A stretch of DNA of 64,000 nucleotides from Sinorhizobium shofinae. GTDB taxonomy: Bacteria > Pseudomonadota > Alphaproteobacteria > Rhizobiales > Rhizobiaceae. The position numbers and the translations under genes were made by a program. Below are positions 47,491 through 57,208 of the stretch, one piece after another. Numbering within the stretch: position 1 is the first letter of the stretch; the number at the start of each line of letters is the position of its first letter. The stretch covers positions 21,828 to 85,827 of the forward strand of contig MBFK01000094.1 of assembly GCA_001704765.1 (NCBI GenBank), given 5' to 3'. The notes below the pieces were generated by a model. It was not told where the DNA came from. It saw only the letters and a list, made by a program, of their open reading frames with translations, and did no database searches.

Positions 47491-48945
47491 ATGTATCTCG
47501 GACTGGATCTCGGCACCTCCGGCGTCAAGGCCATGCTGATCGACGGCGAGCAGCGGCTCATCGGCTCCGCCTCGGCCGCGATCGACGTCTCGCGGCCGCA
47601 TCCGGGCTGGTCTGAGCAGGACCCGGCCGACTGGTGTCGCGCCGCCGAGGAGGCGATCAACGGTCTCAAGCAGGCGGATCCGCAAGCGCTTGCCGCGGTG
47701 CGCGGTATCGGTCTTTCCGGCCAGATGCACGGCGCGACGCTCATCGACGAAAGCGATACGGTGCTTCGCCCCTCAATCCTCTGGAACGATACGCGCAGCT
47801 TCCGTCAGGCGGCCGCGCTCGACGGCGACCGGCAGTTCCGGGCGCTCACCGGCAATATCGTCTTTCCCGGCTTCACCGCGCCGAAGCTCGCCTGGGTACG
47901 CGAAAACGAGCCGGAGATTTTTGCCAGGGTGCGCTGGGTGCTTCTGCCCAAGGACTATCTCCGCCTGTGGCTGACCGGAGAGCATATTTCGGAAATGTCG
48001 GATTCCGCCGGCACCTCCTGGCTTGATACGGGCAAGCGCAAGTGGTCGCCAAGCCTGCTCGCCGCCACGCACCTCGAAGAGCGTCAGATGCCGGACCTCG
48101 TCGAGGGAACGGACAGCGCCGGCACGCTCCGGCCGGAGCTTGCGAGCCGCTGGGGCATGGGGCCGGGCGTCGTCGTTGCCGGCGGCGCCGGCGACAACGC
48201 AGCATCCGCCTGCGGAATGGGGACGGTCGGCGAGGGGCAGGCCTTCGTCTCGCTCGGCACCTCCGGCGTGCTCTTCGCCGCCAATCAGCGCTATCTCCCC
48301 AATCCGGAAAGCGCCGTCCACGCCTTCTGCCACGCGCTGCCGAATACCTGGCACCAGATGGGGGTGATCCTGTCGGCCAGCGATGCGCTCAACTGGCATT
48401 CCGGCATCACCGGCAGGAGCGCTGCGGACCTGACGGGTGAGCTTGGCGACACGCTCAAGGCTCCCGGTTCCGTGACATTCCTGCCCTATCTCTCCGGCGA
48501 GCGCACGCCGCACAATGATGCGGCGATCCGCGGCGCCTTTGCCGGTCTGGGCCACGAAAGCTCCCGCGCCGCGCTGACCCAGGCGGTGCTCGAAGGCGTC
48601 TCCTTCGCGATCCGCGATAGCTTGGAGGCGTTGCGTGCGGCCGGCACCACGCTTCAACGCGTCACCGCGATCGGCGGTGGTTCCCGGTCGCGCTACTGGT
48701 TGAAGTCGATCGCAACGGCGCTCGACCTGCCGGTCGATTTGCCGGCGGATGGCGATTTCGGCGCCGCCTTCGGTGCGGCGCGTCTCGGCCTGATTGCAGC
48801 GACCGGCGCAGATCCGATCGCCGCCTGCTTTGCGCCAGCGACGGCGGAGACCATCGCGCCGGATGCCTCGCTGGTACCAACCTATGAGGATGCCTACCAG
48901 CGCTACCGCCGGCTCTACCCAGCGATCAAGGGAGCAACGATGTAA
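47491..48945 (+). CDS. xylB: Xylulokinase
   Basis: 484 residues, FGGY carbohydrate kinase family. The ATP-binding MYLGLDLGTSGVKAMLIDGE opens the protein; LSGQMHGATLIDE with ILWNDTRS shows the D-xylulose-specific pattern and contains the catalytic region; FVSLGTSGVLFAA, HMGVILSASD-like QMGVILSASDALNW and the family signature GVSFAIRDSLEALRAAG with AIGGGSRSRYW follow. It phosphorylates D-xylulose to D-xylulose 5-phosphate, feeding the pentose phosphate pathway. xylA follows after 121 bases that contain a LacI-type operator. Confidence 0.94.
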   Translation: MYLGLDLGTSGVKAMLIDGEQRLIGSASAAIDVSRPHPGWSEQDPADWCRAAEEAINGLKQADPQALAAVRGIGLSGQMHGATLIDESDTVLRPSILWNDTRSFRQAAALDGDRQFRALTGNIVFPGFTAPKLAWVRENEPEIFARVRWVLLPKDYLRLWLTGEHISEMSDSAGTSWLDTGKRKWSPSLLAATHLEERQMPDLVEGTDSAGTLRPELASRWGMGPGVVVAGGAGDNAASACGMGTVGEGQAFVSLGTSGVLFAANQRYLPNPESAVHAFCHALPNTWHQMGVILSASDALNWHSGITGRSAADLTGELGDTLKAPGSVTFLPYLSGERTPHNDAAIRGAFAGLGHESSRAALTQAVLEGVSFAIRDSLEALRAAGTTLQRVTAIGGGSRSRYWLKSIATALDLPVDLPADGDFGAAFGAARLGLIAATGADPIAACFAPATAETIAPDASLVPTYEDAYQRYRRLYPAIKGATM

Positions 48946-48989
48946 CCAGTCCTGGCCCGGCGGCTTCGTCGGTCGCGCCGAACGAGCAA

Positions 48990-49003
48990 TGAAAACGATT
49001 ACT
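48990..49003 (+). promoter_or_regulatory. LacI-type operator upstream of xylA
   Basis: TGAAAACGATTACT matches 13 of 14 positions of the general LacI/CcpA-type half-palindrome TGWAANCGNTNWCA and is embedded in a wider imperfect palindrome (48989-49009). It lies 64 bases before the xylA start, so xylA probably has its own promoter in addition to read-through from xylB. Confidence 0.5.
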
Positions 49004-49066
49004 TTCCATCAAATGGCCGCGCTCCGCAGCAGACGGGCCGGCAACAGTCCATGAAAGGAGACAGCC

Positions 49067-50377
<1,311 letters not shown>

Positions 50378-50434
50378 CGGGGCGAATCGACCGTAAGCGA
50401 GCCGACGGGATGCGTGGCGTCCATCCCCCCGTCA

Positions 50435-50451
50435 GCCGCTTCCGGCATTTT
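50435..50451 (+). terminator. Weak terminator after xylA
   Basis: GCCG-CTTC-CGGC followed by ATTTTT. The stem is only four base pairs, though the UUC-type loop and T-run are right. A longer pairing between CTGACGGGG at the xylA stop and CCCCGTCAG (50426-50434) may precede it. Confidence 0.35.
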
Positions 50452-50562
50452 TCTAGCTGTACTCGCGGATGTGTTTTGGCGCGCCCGCGAGTGCCACCCG
50501 ATCCTTTTCGCGACATGGCAGAAGCCCATTGCCCCACGCGAAGAATCTGCTAGTTTCTGGCT

Positions 50563-50578
50563 CCTGCAACGTTGCAGG
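50563..50578. promoter_or_regulatory. Perfect 16-bp palindromic operator
   Basis: CCTGCAACGTTGCAGG, centred on the CpG typical of LacI-family operators, 101 bases before the start of the isomerase gene. No matching regulator gene is adjacent apart from the LacI-type gene at 46443. It probably controls the operon 50680-54574. Confidence 0.65.
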
Positions 50579-50679
50579 TATATCAGATATCGCGAAAATT
50601 GCGGGGCAAAGCGCGCAAGGATCATCACTCGACCGGCAGGCCGTTCTCAGACATCCGATCCATCAGGGAGGAAATTTGC

Positions 50680-51732
50680 ATGAAGACCATCAAGGGACCG
50701 GGGCTTTTTCTTGCGCAATTCGCCGGTGATGCGGCGCCCTTCAACTCGTGGGACTCGATCACCAAATGGGCTGCCGATTGCGGCTACAAGGGCGTGCAGG
50801 TTCCGAGCTGGGATGGCCGGCTCTTCGACCTGAAGAAGGCTGCGGAATCGAGGGCCTATTGCGACGAGATCGCCGGCAAGGCGCGCGACAACGGCGTCGA
50901 GATCACCGAACTCTCGACGCATCTGCAGGGCCAGCTGGTGGCCGTGCATCCCGCCTATGATGAGGCGTTCGACGGCTTTGCCGCACCGGAGGTGCGTGGC
51001 AACCCGAAGGCGCGCCAGCAATGGGCGGTCGAGCAGGTGAAGCTGGCACTGACGGCTTCGAAGAACCTCGGCCTCAATGCCATGGCAAGTTTCTCCGGTG
51101 CGCTCGCCTGGCCCTTCGTCTATCCGTGGCCGCAGCGTCCGGCGGGGCTGGTGGAGACCGCCTTCGACGAGCTCGCCCGGCGGTGGAAGCCGATTCTCGA
51201 ACATGCGGAGGATTGCGGCGTCGATGTCTGCTACGAGATCCATCCGGGCGAGGATCTGCATGACGGCATCACCTACGAGATGTTCCTGGAGCGCACCGGC
51301 AACCATGCCCGTGCCTGTATGCTCTACGATCCGTCGCACTACGTTCTGCAGTGCCTCGACTATCTCGACAATATCGACATCTACAAGGACCGCATCCGGA
51401 TGTTCCACGTCAAGGATGCGGAGTTCAATCCGACCGGCCGGCAGGGCGTCTACGGCGGCTACCAGGGCTGGGTCAACCGCGCCGGGCGCTTCCGCTCGCT
51501 CGGTGACGGCCAGGTCGATTTCGGCGCCGTCTTCTCGAAAATGGCCGCGAACGATTTTTCCGGCTGGGCGGTGGTCGAGTGGGAATGCTGCCTGAAACAT
51601 CCGGAAGACGGCGCGCGCGAAGGGGCGGAGTTCGTCAAGGCGCATATCATCCGGGTCACCGAAAAGGCCTTTGACGATTTTGCCGACAGCGGTACCGACG
51701 AGGCAGCGAACAGGCGGATGCTAGGGCTTTGA
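50680..51732 (+). CDS. Sugar phosphate isomerase/epimerase-type TIM-barrel protein
   Basis: 350 residues of the xylose-isomerase-like TIM-barrel superfamily (AP endonuclease family 2). Metal-binding positions appear as the Glu of CYEIHPGEDLHDG, the Asp/His of LYDPSHYVLQ, the Asp of FHVKDAEFNP and the Glu of WAVVEWECCLKHPEDG. Members isomerise or epimerise sugars and cyclitols, dehydrate keto-sugars, or, in some C-glycoside pathways, cleave 3-keto-glycosides. The reaction is not assigned. It begins an apparent operon with an oxidoreductase and a beta-glucosidase, behind a 16-bp palindrome. AGGGAGG before the ATG fixes the start. Confidence 0.82.
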   Translation: MKTIKGPGLFLAQFAGDAAPFNSWDSITKWAADCGYKGVQVPSWDGRLFDLKKAAESRAYCDEIAGKARDNGVEITELSTHLQGQLVAVHPAYDEAFDGFAAPEVRGNPKARQQWAVEQVKLALTASKNLGLNAMASFSGALAWPFVYPWPQRPAGLVETAFDELARRWKPILEHAEDCGVDVCYEIHPGEDLHDGITYEMFLERTGNHARACMLYDPSHYVLQCLDYLDNIDIYKDRIRMFHVKDAEFNPTGRQGVYGGYQGWVNRAGRFRSLGDGQVDFGAVFSKMAANDFSGWAVVEWECCLKHPEDGAREGAEFVKAHIIRVTEKAFDDFADSGTDEAANRRMLGL

Positions 51733-51734
51733 GT

Positions 51735-51838
51735 GGGGCAAGTCCCCTCCCCACAAAACAGAGGGGCTTGCCGCGGCGGCGCCGCGAATCTCTCCCCTTG
51801 TGGGGGAAATGCCCGGCAGGGCAGAGGGGGTATCAAGC
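51735..51838. repeat. Rhizobial intergenic palindromic repeat (second family)
   Basis: About 104 bp between two genes of one operon. It contains GCAAGTCCCCTCCCCACAAA, a GGCGGCGCCGC core, and CTCTCCCCTTGTGGGGGAAA followed by TGCCCGGCAGGGCAGAGGGG. Inverted segments (CCCCTC...GAGGGG; CCCCTTGTGGGGG) suggest a mosaic of hairpins unlike the RIME1 copies. Such elements are common between rhizobial genes. I could not name the family with certainty. Confidence 0.65.
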
Positions 51839-51872
51839 CCCAGAAACAAATCTGTTCAGGAGAGAAAACACG

Positions 51873-53057
51873 ATGGCAATTGAGGGAAGCAGTACGGAAA
51901 GTCGTCAGAGGCGTATCCGGCTCGGCATGGTTGGCGGCGGCTCCGGCGCCTTCATCGGCGCAGTGCATCGGATCGCCGCGAGGCTTGACGACCATTACGA
52001 GCTGGTCGCAGGCGCTCTGTCGTCGACGCCTGAGAAGGCGCAGGCCTCGGGGCGCGAGCTCGGGCTCGACCCGTCGCGCGTCTATTCGGATTTCAAGGAG
52101 ATGGCGATCCGCGAGGCGAAGCTGAAGAACGGCATCGAAGCGGTGGCGATCGTCACGCCGAACCACGTCCACTACGCCGCAGCGAAGGAGTTTCTGAAGC
52201 GCGGCATTCACGTGATCTGCGACAAACCGCTGACCTCGACGCTTGCCGACGCGAAGAAACTCCAGAAGGCGGCGGAGGAAAGCGACGCGCTCTTCGTGCT
52301 GACGCATAATTACGCCGGCTATCCGATGGTGCGCCAGGCGCGCGAGATGATCGCGAATGGCGAGATCGGCGCCGTCCGCCTGGTGCAGATGGAATATCCG
52401 CAAGACTGGTTGACGGAAAATATCGAGCAGTCCGGCCAGAAGCAGGCGGCATGGCGGACTGACCCGGCCCGCTCCGGTGCCGGTGGCTCGACCGGCGATA
52501 TCGGCACGCATGCCTATAACCTCGGCTGTTTCGTCTCCGGGCTTGAGCTCGACGAACTCTCGGCCGATCTCGACAGTTTCGTCGCCGGCCGCCAACTCGA
52601 CGATAATGCCCATGTGCTGCTGCGCTTCAAGGAGAAGGGCGGCGCGCGGGCCAAGGGCATGCTCTGGTGCAGCCAGGTGGCGCCAGGTCACGAGAACGGC
52701 CTGATGGTGCGTGTCTATGGTACCAAGGGCGGTCTCGAATGGGTTCAGAAGGATCCGAACTACCTCTGGCACACGCCCTTCGGCGAGCCGAAGCGTCTGC
52801 TGACGCGCGCCGGCGCGGGCGCCTCGCCGGCAGCGGCCCGCGTTTCGCGCATTCCCTCGGGCCATCCGGAAGGCTATCTCGAAGGCTTCGCCAATATCTA
52901 CACGGAGGCCGCCCGCGCCATCTACTCCAAGCGGAACGGCGAGAAGGTGGATCCGGCTGTCATATATCCGACGATAGACGATGGCATGAAGGGCATGATC
53001 TTCGTCGATGCCTGCGTGCGCTCGTCGCAGCGTAACGGCGCCTGGATCAAGGTCTAA
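51873..53057 (+). CDS. Gfo/Idh/MocA-family oxidoreductase
   Basis: 394 residues. The N-terminal NAD(P)-binding domain carries RIRLGMVGGGSGAFIGAVHR and IEAVAIVTPNHVHYAAAKEF; the family catalytic Lys lies in HVICDKPLTSTLADAKKLQ. The C-terminal alpha/beta domain includes GGSTGDIGTHAYNLGCFVSG with Asp and His positions typical of sugar dehydrogenases of this family. It probably oxidises a sugar or glycoside hydroxyl (often C-3 or C-1). The ATG at 51873 follows CAGGAGAGAAAACACG. It sits in an operon with a TIM-barrel isomerase and a beta-glucosidase, pointing to breakdown of a beta-glucoside or derived keto-sugar; the exact substrate is unknown. Confidence 0.87.
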   Translation: MAIEGSSTESRQRRIRLGMVGGGSGAFIGAVHRIAARLDDHYELVAGALSSTPEKAQASGRELGLDPSRVYSDFKEMAIREAKLKNGIEAVAIVTPNHVHYAAAKEFLKRGIHVICDKPLTSTLADAKKLQKAAEESDALFVLTHNYAGYPMVRQAREMIANGEIGAVRLVQMEYPQDWLTENIEQSGQKQAAWRTDPARSGAGGSTGDIGTHAYNLGCFVSGLELDELSADLDSFVAGRQLDDNAHVLLRFKEKGGARAKGMLWCSQVAPGHENGLMVRVYGTKGGLEWVQKDPNYLWHTPFGEPKRLLTRAGAGASPAAARVSRIPSGHPEGYLEGFANIYTEAARAIYSKRNGEKVDPAVIYPTIDDGMKGMIFVDACVRSSQRNGAWIKV

Positions 53058-53064
53058 AGCGCAC

Positions 53065-53103
53065 CCCGGTAGACGGGCGAGGTAAGCTCGCCCGTCTACC
53101 GGG
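53065..53103 (+). terminator. Perfect 17-bp hairpin between oxidoreductase and beta-glucosidase genes
   Basis: CCCGGTAGACGGGCGAG (53065-53081), loop GTAAG, then the exact complement (53087-53103). No T-run follows, so it is more likely an intercistronic processing or attenuation structure than a full terminator. A TTGACA directly after it (53103-53108) could be a -35 element for the beta-glucosidase gene. Confidence 0.55.
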
Positions 53104-53200
53104 TTGACATTTGCCGCCGCGGCGATAGGCCACGACCAAAACATGAATGATGCAGCGGCGCCATCCGGTGCGCCCCTCGACGGAAGACGGGACAAAAACG

Positions 53201-54574
53201 ATGATCGAAGCCAAGAAACTCGCAGAACGCTTCCCAGGCGACTTTGTCTTCGGCGTTGCCACGGCCTCCTTCCAGATCGAGGGCGCCAGCAAGGCGGACG
53301 GGCGCAAGCCCTCCATCTGGGACGCCTTCTCCAATATGCCCGGCCGCGTCTTCGAGGGCCACAACGGCGATGTCGCCTGCGACCACTACAACCGGCTGGA
53401 ACAGGATCTCGATCTCATCAAGAGCCTCGGCGTCGAGGCCTACCGCTTCTCGATCGCCTGGCCGCGCATCATTCCGGAAGGCACGGGGCCGATCAACGAG
53501 AAGGGGCTCGACTTCTACGACCGTCTCGTCGACGGCTTGAAGGCCCGCGGCATCAAGGCCTTTGCGACGCTCTACCACTGGGACCTGCCGCTGGCGCTGA
53601 TGGGCGACGGCGGCTGGACGGCGCGGACGACCGCCTACGCCTTCCAACGCTATGCGAAGACGGTGATCGCCCGCCTCGGTGACCGGCTCGATGCGGTGGC
53701 GACTTTCAACGAGCCCTGGTGCTCGGTGTGGCTTGGCCATCTCTACGGCATCCACGCGCCGGGCGAACGCAACATGGACGCGGCGCTCGCCGCACTGCAT
53801 TTCACCAATCTCGCCCATGGACTCGGCGTCGCGGCGATTCGCTCGGAACAGGCGGACCTGCCGGTCGGCATCGTCATCAACGCCCACTCGGTCTATCCCG
53901 GGCTCGACAGTGCCGAGGACAAGGCCGCGGCCGAGCGCGCCTTCGACTTCCACAACGGCGTCTTCTTCGGGCCGATCTTCAAGGGCGAATACCCGGAGGG
54001 CTTCCTCTCGGCGCTCGGGCCTCGCATGCCGCTGATCGAGGATGGCGACATGGCGACGATCTCGCAGCCGCTCGACTGGTGGGGCCTCAACTATTATACG
54101 CCAATGCGCGTTTCGCATGATCCGGCGGCCGGCGCCGAATATCCGGCGACGATCAATGCGAAGCCGCTCAGCGACGCTAAGACGGACATCGGCTGGGAGG
54201 TTTATGCGCCGGCACTCGGGGCCCTGGTGGAGACCCTCAACGCCCGCTACAAGCTTCCGGATTGCTACATCACCGAAAACGGCGCCTGCTACAATATGGG
54301 CGTCGAAAACGGCGTCGTCGACGATCAGCCGCGGCTCGACTATATCGCCGACCACCTGTCGGTGATTGCCGACCTGATCGCCAATGGCTGTCCGATACGC
54401 GGCTATTTCGCCTGGAGCCTGATGGACAATTTCGAATGGGCGGAAGGCTACCGCATGCGCTTTGGCATCGTACACGTGGACTATGAGACGCAGGTCCGCA
54501 CGATCAAGAAGAGCGGTCACTGGTACAAGAAGCTGGCGGAACAGTTCCCGAAGGGCAACCATAAGCCGGCCTGA
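53201..54574 (+). CDS. Beta-glucosidase, glycoside hydrolase family 1 (Abg-like)
   Basis: 457 residues. It follows the Agrobacterium Abg enzyme almost word for word where I can compare: DFVFGVATASFQIEGASKAD, GDVACDHYNRLEQDLDLIKS, ATLYHWDLPLALMGDGGWTA. Both catalytic glutamates are present: the acid/base in VATFNEPWCSVWLG and the nucleophile in CYITENGACYNMG. It hydrolyses beta-glucosides and related aryl- or alkyl-glycosides with retention. There is no signal peptide, so it is cytoplasmic and acts on imported glycosides. The ATG at 53201 is preferred; the in-frame ATG at 53147 adds non-homologous residues. Confidence 0.94.
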   Translation: MIEAKKLAERFPGDFVFGVATASFQIEGASKADGRKPSIWDAFSNMPGRVFEGHNGDVACDHYNRLEQDLDLIKSLGVEAYRFSIAWPRIIPEGTGPINEKGLDFYDRLVDGLKARGIKAFATLYHWDLPLALMGDGGWTARTTAYAFQRYAKTVIARLGDRLDAVATFNEPWCSVWLGHLYGIHAPGERNMDAALAALHFTNLAHGLGVAAIRSEQADLPVGIVINAHSVYPGLDSAEDKAAAERAFDFHNGVFFGPIFKGEYPEGFLSALGPRMPLIEDGDMATISQPLDWWGLNYYTPMRVSHDPAAGAEYPATINAKPLSDAKTDIGWEVYAPALGALVETLNARYKLPDCYITENGACYNMGVENGVVDDQPRLDYIADHLSVIADLIANGCPIRGYFAWSLMDNFEWAEGYRMRFGIVHVDYETQVRTIKKSGHWYKKLAEQFPKGNHKPA

Positions 54575-54576
54575 AC

Positions 54577-55131
54577 ATGGAGAGAAAGTCCCTGCTCTTC
54601 TCCGCGCTTTGTGGCAGCCAGAGAAGATCGTCAGCGAACCGTGCCTTGCTCGAGGCTCTGCGCCTCTCGGCGCCCACAGGCGTAGAGATCGAGATTTGCG
54701 ACGTGATCGGCGACCTGCCGATCTTCAATCCCGATCGCGAAGGCGAGGCGACGCCGGCAAATGTCCGCTCCTTTGCTGCGAAAATCGCCGCCGCCGACGG
54801 ACTGATCATAGCCTGCCCCGAGTATGCGCACGGGATACCGGGTGGTTTGAAGAACGCGCTGGACTGGCTGGTGTCACGAGATGAGGTCCCGTTCAAGCCG
54901 GTCATGCTTGCCCACGCGTCTCATCGCGGCGACCACGTTCTCGAGCAATTGACCGAGGTGCTGAACACCATGTCTTTGCGTCTCGTGACGGAAGCCTTCC
55001 TCCGGGTTCCGTTGCTCGGCAAAGGCGAAGTCGACCGAGAAGAGATCCTGGCCGCAGCGCGCGCCAACGGGCTTTTGTCAAGATCCCTGCGGAGGTTCGC
55101 CGACGCGATTATCGAAGGCCCTGCGGCCTAA
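54577..55131 (+). CDS. NAD(P)H-dependent FMN reductase (flavodoxin fold)
   Basis: 184 residues. LLFSALCGSQRRSSANRALL carries the FMN phosphate-binding loop and ACPEYAHGIPGGLKNALDWL the second FMN-binding segment of the NADPH-dependent FMN reductase family. It reduces FMN, quinones or related acceptors in the cytoplasm. It begins two bases after the beta-glucosidase stop, so it is probably cotranscribed with it, but a role in glycoside breakdown is not apparent; the link may be accidental. The length and end are normal for the family. Confidence 0.85.
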   Translation: MERKSLLFSALCGSQRRSSANRALLEALRLSAPTGVEIEICDVIGDLPIFNPDREGEATPANVRSFAAKIAAADGLIIACPEYAHGIPGGLKNALDWLVSRDEVPFKPVMLAHASHRGDHVLEQLTEVLNTMSLRLVTEAFLRVPLLGKGEVDREEILAAARANGLLSRSLRRFADAIIEGPAA

Positions 55132-55437
55132 TCCGCCGCCGCAAAAGAGCATGTTTTTTGTGTCGAGACGCCGGTTTCTGGAAAGCCATATCTGTGAAAA
55201 GGCTCGCCCGCAGGTCATAAACGCCTATATCGCACGGTCGCCACATGGCAACCAAGTTGAACGCACCGGCTTGCTGATGATAGAGAACTGCTCCCCGTTC
55301 CAAATGCGTTGTCGAATGTCCGACTGACCAGACACGCCTCCCGTCCCGGCAGAGTGTCAGGGACCAGAGTTTCGAACATCAGAGAGCATCATGTATCCTT
55401 CCATCGCTGTGATCCCTCTTGCGGGGGCGACCGGACA
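55132..55437. other. Intergenic leader region of metNIQ
   Basis: 306 bases without a supported gene. An in-frame extension of metN reaches back to 55309, but has no homology. I looked for SAM-II/SAM-type and SAH riboswitch landmarks and did not find them. A small CCCTCTTGCGGGGG hairpin overlaps the metN ribosome binding site (55414-55427) and could limit its access. Confidence 0.5.
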
Positions 55438-56517
55438 ATGACCATTTCCCTTTCCGAGTTTTCGCGTGACGACGCCTCAGTCGTGTTCGACGGCGTCTCC
55501 AAGCGCTTCGCTGGATCCGGCGAGAGCGCGGCCTTCACCGCTCTCAACAATGTCAGCCTCACGGTCGGCCGCGGCTCGATCACCGGCATCATCGGCCGCT
55601 CCGGCGCCGGAAAATCCACGCTGATCCGGCTCGTCAACGGTCTCGAAAAGCCTTCGAGCGGCAAGGTGCTCGTCGACGGTGTCGACATCGGCGCGCTCGA
55701 CGAGGGGGGATTGCGCAACCTGCGGCGCTCGGTCGGCATGATCTTCCAGCATTTCAACCTGCTTTCGTCGCGCACCGTCTTCGGCAATGTCGCCCTGCCG
55801 CTTGAAATCGCCGGCGTAGACCGGCGAGCGATCGAGGCGCGGGTGCGGCCGCTTCTCGATCTCGTCGGCCTTGCCGACAAACATGGCCGCTACCCGGCAG
55901 AGCTTTCCGGGGGACAGAAGCAGCGCATCGGCATCGCCCGCGCGCTCGCGACGGAGCCGAAACTGCTGCTCTCGGACGAGGCGACGTCGGCGCTCGATCC
56001 GGAAACGACCCAGTCGATCCTCGAGCTTATGAAGCGGATCAATGCGGACCTTGGCCTGACGGTGCTGCTCATCACCCATGAGATGGAGGTGGTGAAGGCC
56101 GTCACCTCCGACGTGGCGGTGATCGACAAAGGCGAAATCGTCGAACTCGGCCACACCTTCGACGTCTTCACGCATCCGAAGCACGAGACGACGCGGGCCC
56201 TTCTTTCCGGCCTGCCGGGGTCGAAGCTGCCCGAAGCCGTGGCCAGGGGACTGAAACCTGCAGCCGCTCCCGGTGATCGCGTCGTCGTGCGGCTGACCTT
56301 CTTCGGCGCTGCCGCCGAGCGGCCGCTGATCTCGCAGCTCATCCAGTCAATCGGCGCCGAGGTCAACATCATCGCCGGCACGATCGACGAGATCGGCGGC
56401 AAGCCCTACGGCTCGCTGGTGGTCGCCTACGGGGCGGATCCGGACACATCGGGGAAAGCGGATCGTTTCTTCGCCGAGAATGGACTGGTCACGGAGGTGC
56501 TCGGCTATGTCGCCTGA
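55438..56517 (+). CDS. metN: Methionine ABC transporter ATP-binding protein
   Basis: 359 residues. Walker [14 protein letters not shown]-loop [20 protein letters not shown], signature [16 protein letters not shown] and Walker [18 protein letters not shown] are intact. The C-terminal NIL domain (about 275-359, [20 protein letters not shown]) binds methionine and gives trans-inhibition in characterised MetN proteins. It energises uptake of L- and D-methionine. The ATG at 55438 gives the usual length plus about 12 residues before the ABC domain. The stop overlaps the start of metI by 11 bases. Confidence 0.93.
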   Translation: MTISLSEFSRDDASVVFDGVSKRFAGSGESAAFTALNNVSLTVGRGSITGIIGRSGAGKSTLIRLVNGLEKPSSGKVLVDGVDIGALDEGGLRNLRRSVGMIFQHFNLLSSRTVFGNVALPLEIAGVDRRAIEARVRPLLDLVGLADKHGRYPAELSGGQKQRIGIARALATEPKLLLSDEATSALDPETTQSILELMKRINADLGLTVLLITHEMEVVKAVTSDVAVIDKGEIVELGHTFDVFTHPKHETTRALLSGLPGSKLPEAVARGLKPAAAPGDRVVVRLTFFGAAAERPLISQLIQSIGAEVNIIAGTIDEIGGKPYGSLVVAYGADPDTSGKADRFFAENGLVTEVLGYVA

Positions 56518-57172
56518 TCTACTGCTGCTCATCGGCAAGGCCACGCTCGACACGCTGCGGATGGTGGCGATCGCCGGGTTCATCGGCGCTCTGATCGGCC
56601 TGCCGATCGGCATCTTCCTCGCGACCAGTGGCAAGGGCGAGCTGTTTCCGGCGCCCAACGTCAACCGGATCGTCGGCCTAATCGTCAATGCGACGCGATC
56701 GACGCCCTTCATCATCCTGGTGGTGGCGATCATTCCGTTCACGCGGCTCGTCACCGGCACCTCGATCGGCACGAAGGCGGCGATCGTTCCCTTGACCATT
56801 GCGACCATTCCGTTTGTCGCCCGGCTCGTCGAGGCGGCGATCCGCGACGTCGACAAGGGGCTGATCGAGGCGGCGCGGGCCATGGGCGCGACGCCGGTGC
56901 AGATCGTCTTCAAGGTGCTGCTCGCCGAGGCCCGGCCGGCGCTGACGCTGGCGCTCACCATGACTATCGTCAGCCTCATCGGCTATTCGGCGATGGTCGG
57001 TGCGGTCGGCGGCGGCGGCCTTGGCGACCTCGGCATCCGCTACGGCTACCAGCGCTTCATGCCGGACGTCATGCTGATCGTCGTCGTCGTGCTGATCGTC
57101 CTCGTGCAGCTCGTACAAAGCGCGGGCGACCGCCTGGCGCGCCGCTTCGACAAGCGCAGTCGCAAGACCTGA
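56507..57172 (+). CDS. metI: Methionine ABC transporter permease
   Basis: 221 residues, five membrane segments. [20 protein letters not shown], the Arg-Ser-x-PF motif [20 protein letters not shown], the EAA coupling loop [20 protein letters not shown] and [20 protein letters not shown] are strongly conserved in MetI. It forms the membrane channel with MetN. Translation is coupled to metN through the 11-base overlap. The protein ends with a basic cytoplasmic tail, [10 protein letters not shown]. Confidence 0.93.
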   Translation: MSPDLLLLIGKATLDTLRMVAIAGFIGALIGLPIGIFLATSGKGELFPAPNVNRIVGLIVNATRSTPFIILVVAIIPFTRLVTGTSIGTKAAIVPLTIATIPFVARLVEAAIRDVDKGLIEAARAMGATPVQIVFKVLLAEARPALTLALTMTIVSLIGYSAMVGAVGGGGLGDLGIRYGYQRFMPDVMLIVVVVLIVLVQLVQSAGDRLARRFDKRSRKT

Positions 57173-57208
57173 CTTTCCTGCCCCCTCCCACACCCCAAGG
57201 AGCCTTAC

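Larger units (their letters stand above)
50378..50679. other. Intergenic control region between xylA and the sugar-isomerase operon
   Basis: About 300 bases without a gene. It holds a small terminator-like hairpin (50435-50451) and a perfect 16-bp palindrome (50563-50578), then an A/T-richer segment with TATATCAGATATC, and a strong ribosome binding site (AGGGAGGAAA) for the gene at 50680. Confidence 0.6.

Noticed and set aside
51735..51838. A small missing subunit gene between isomerase and oxidoreductase
   Set aside because: The gap is filled by a palindromic repeat whose open frames have no protein-like content.
53096..54562. A 488-codon open frame on the minus strand opposite the beta-glucosidase
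   Set aside because: No recognisable motif; the plus-strand GH1 gene is complete with both catalytic glutamates.
55132..55437. SAM-responsive riboswitch before metN
   Set aside because: The conserved elements of SAM-II or other SAM riboswitches could not be found; only a small hairpin near the ribosome binding site is present.
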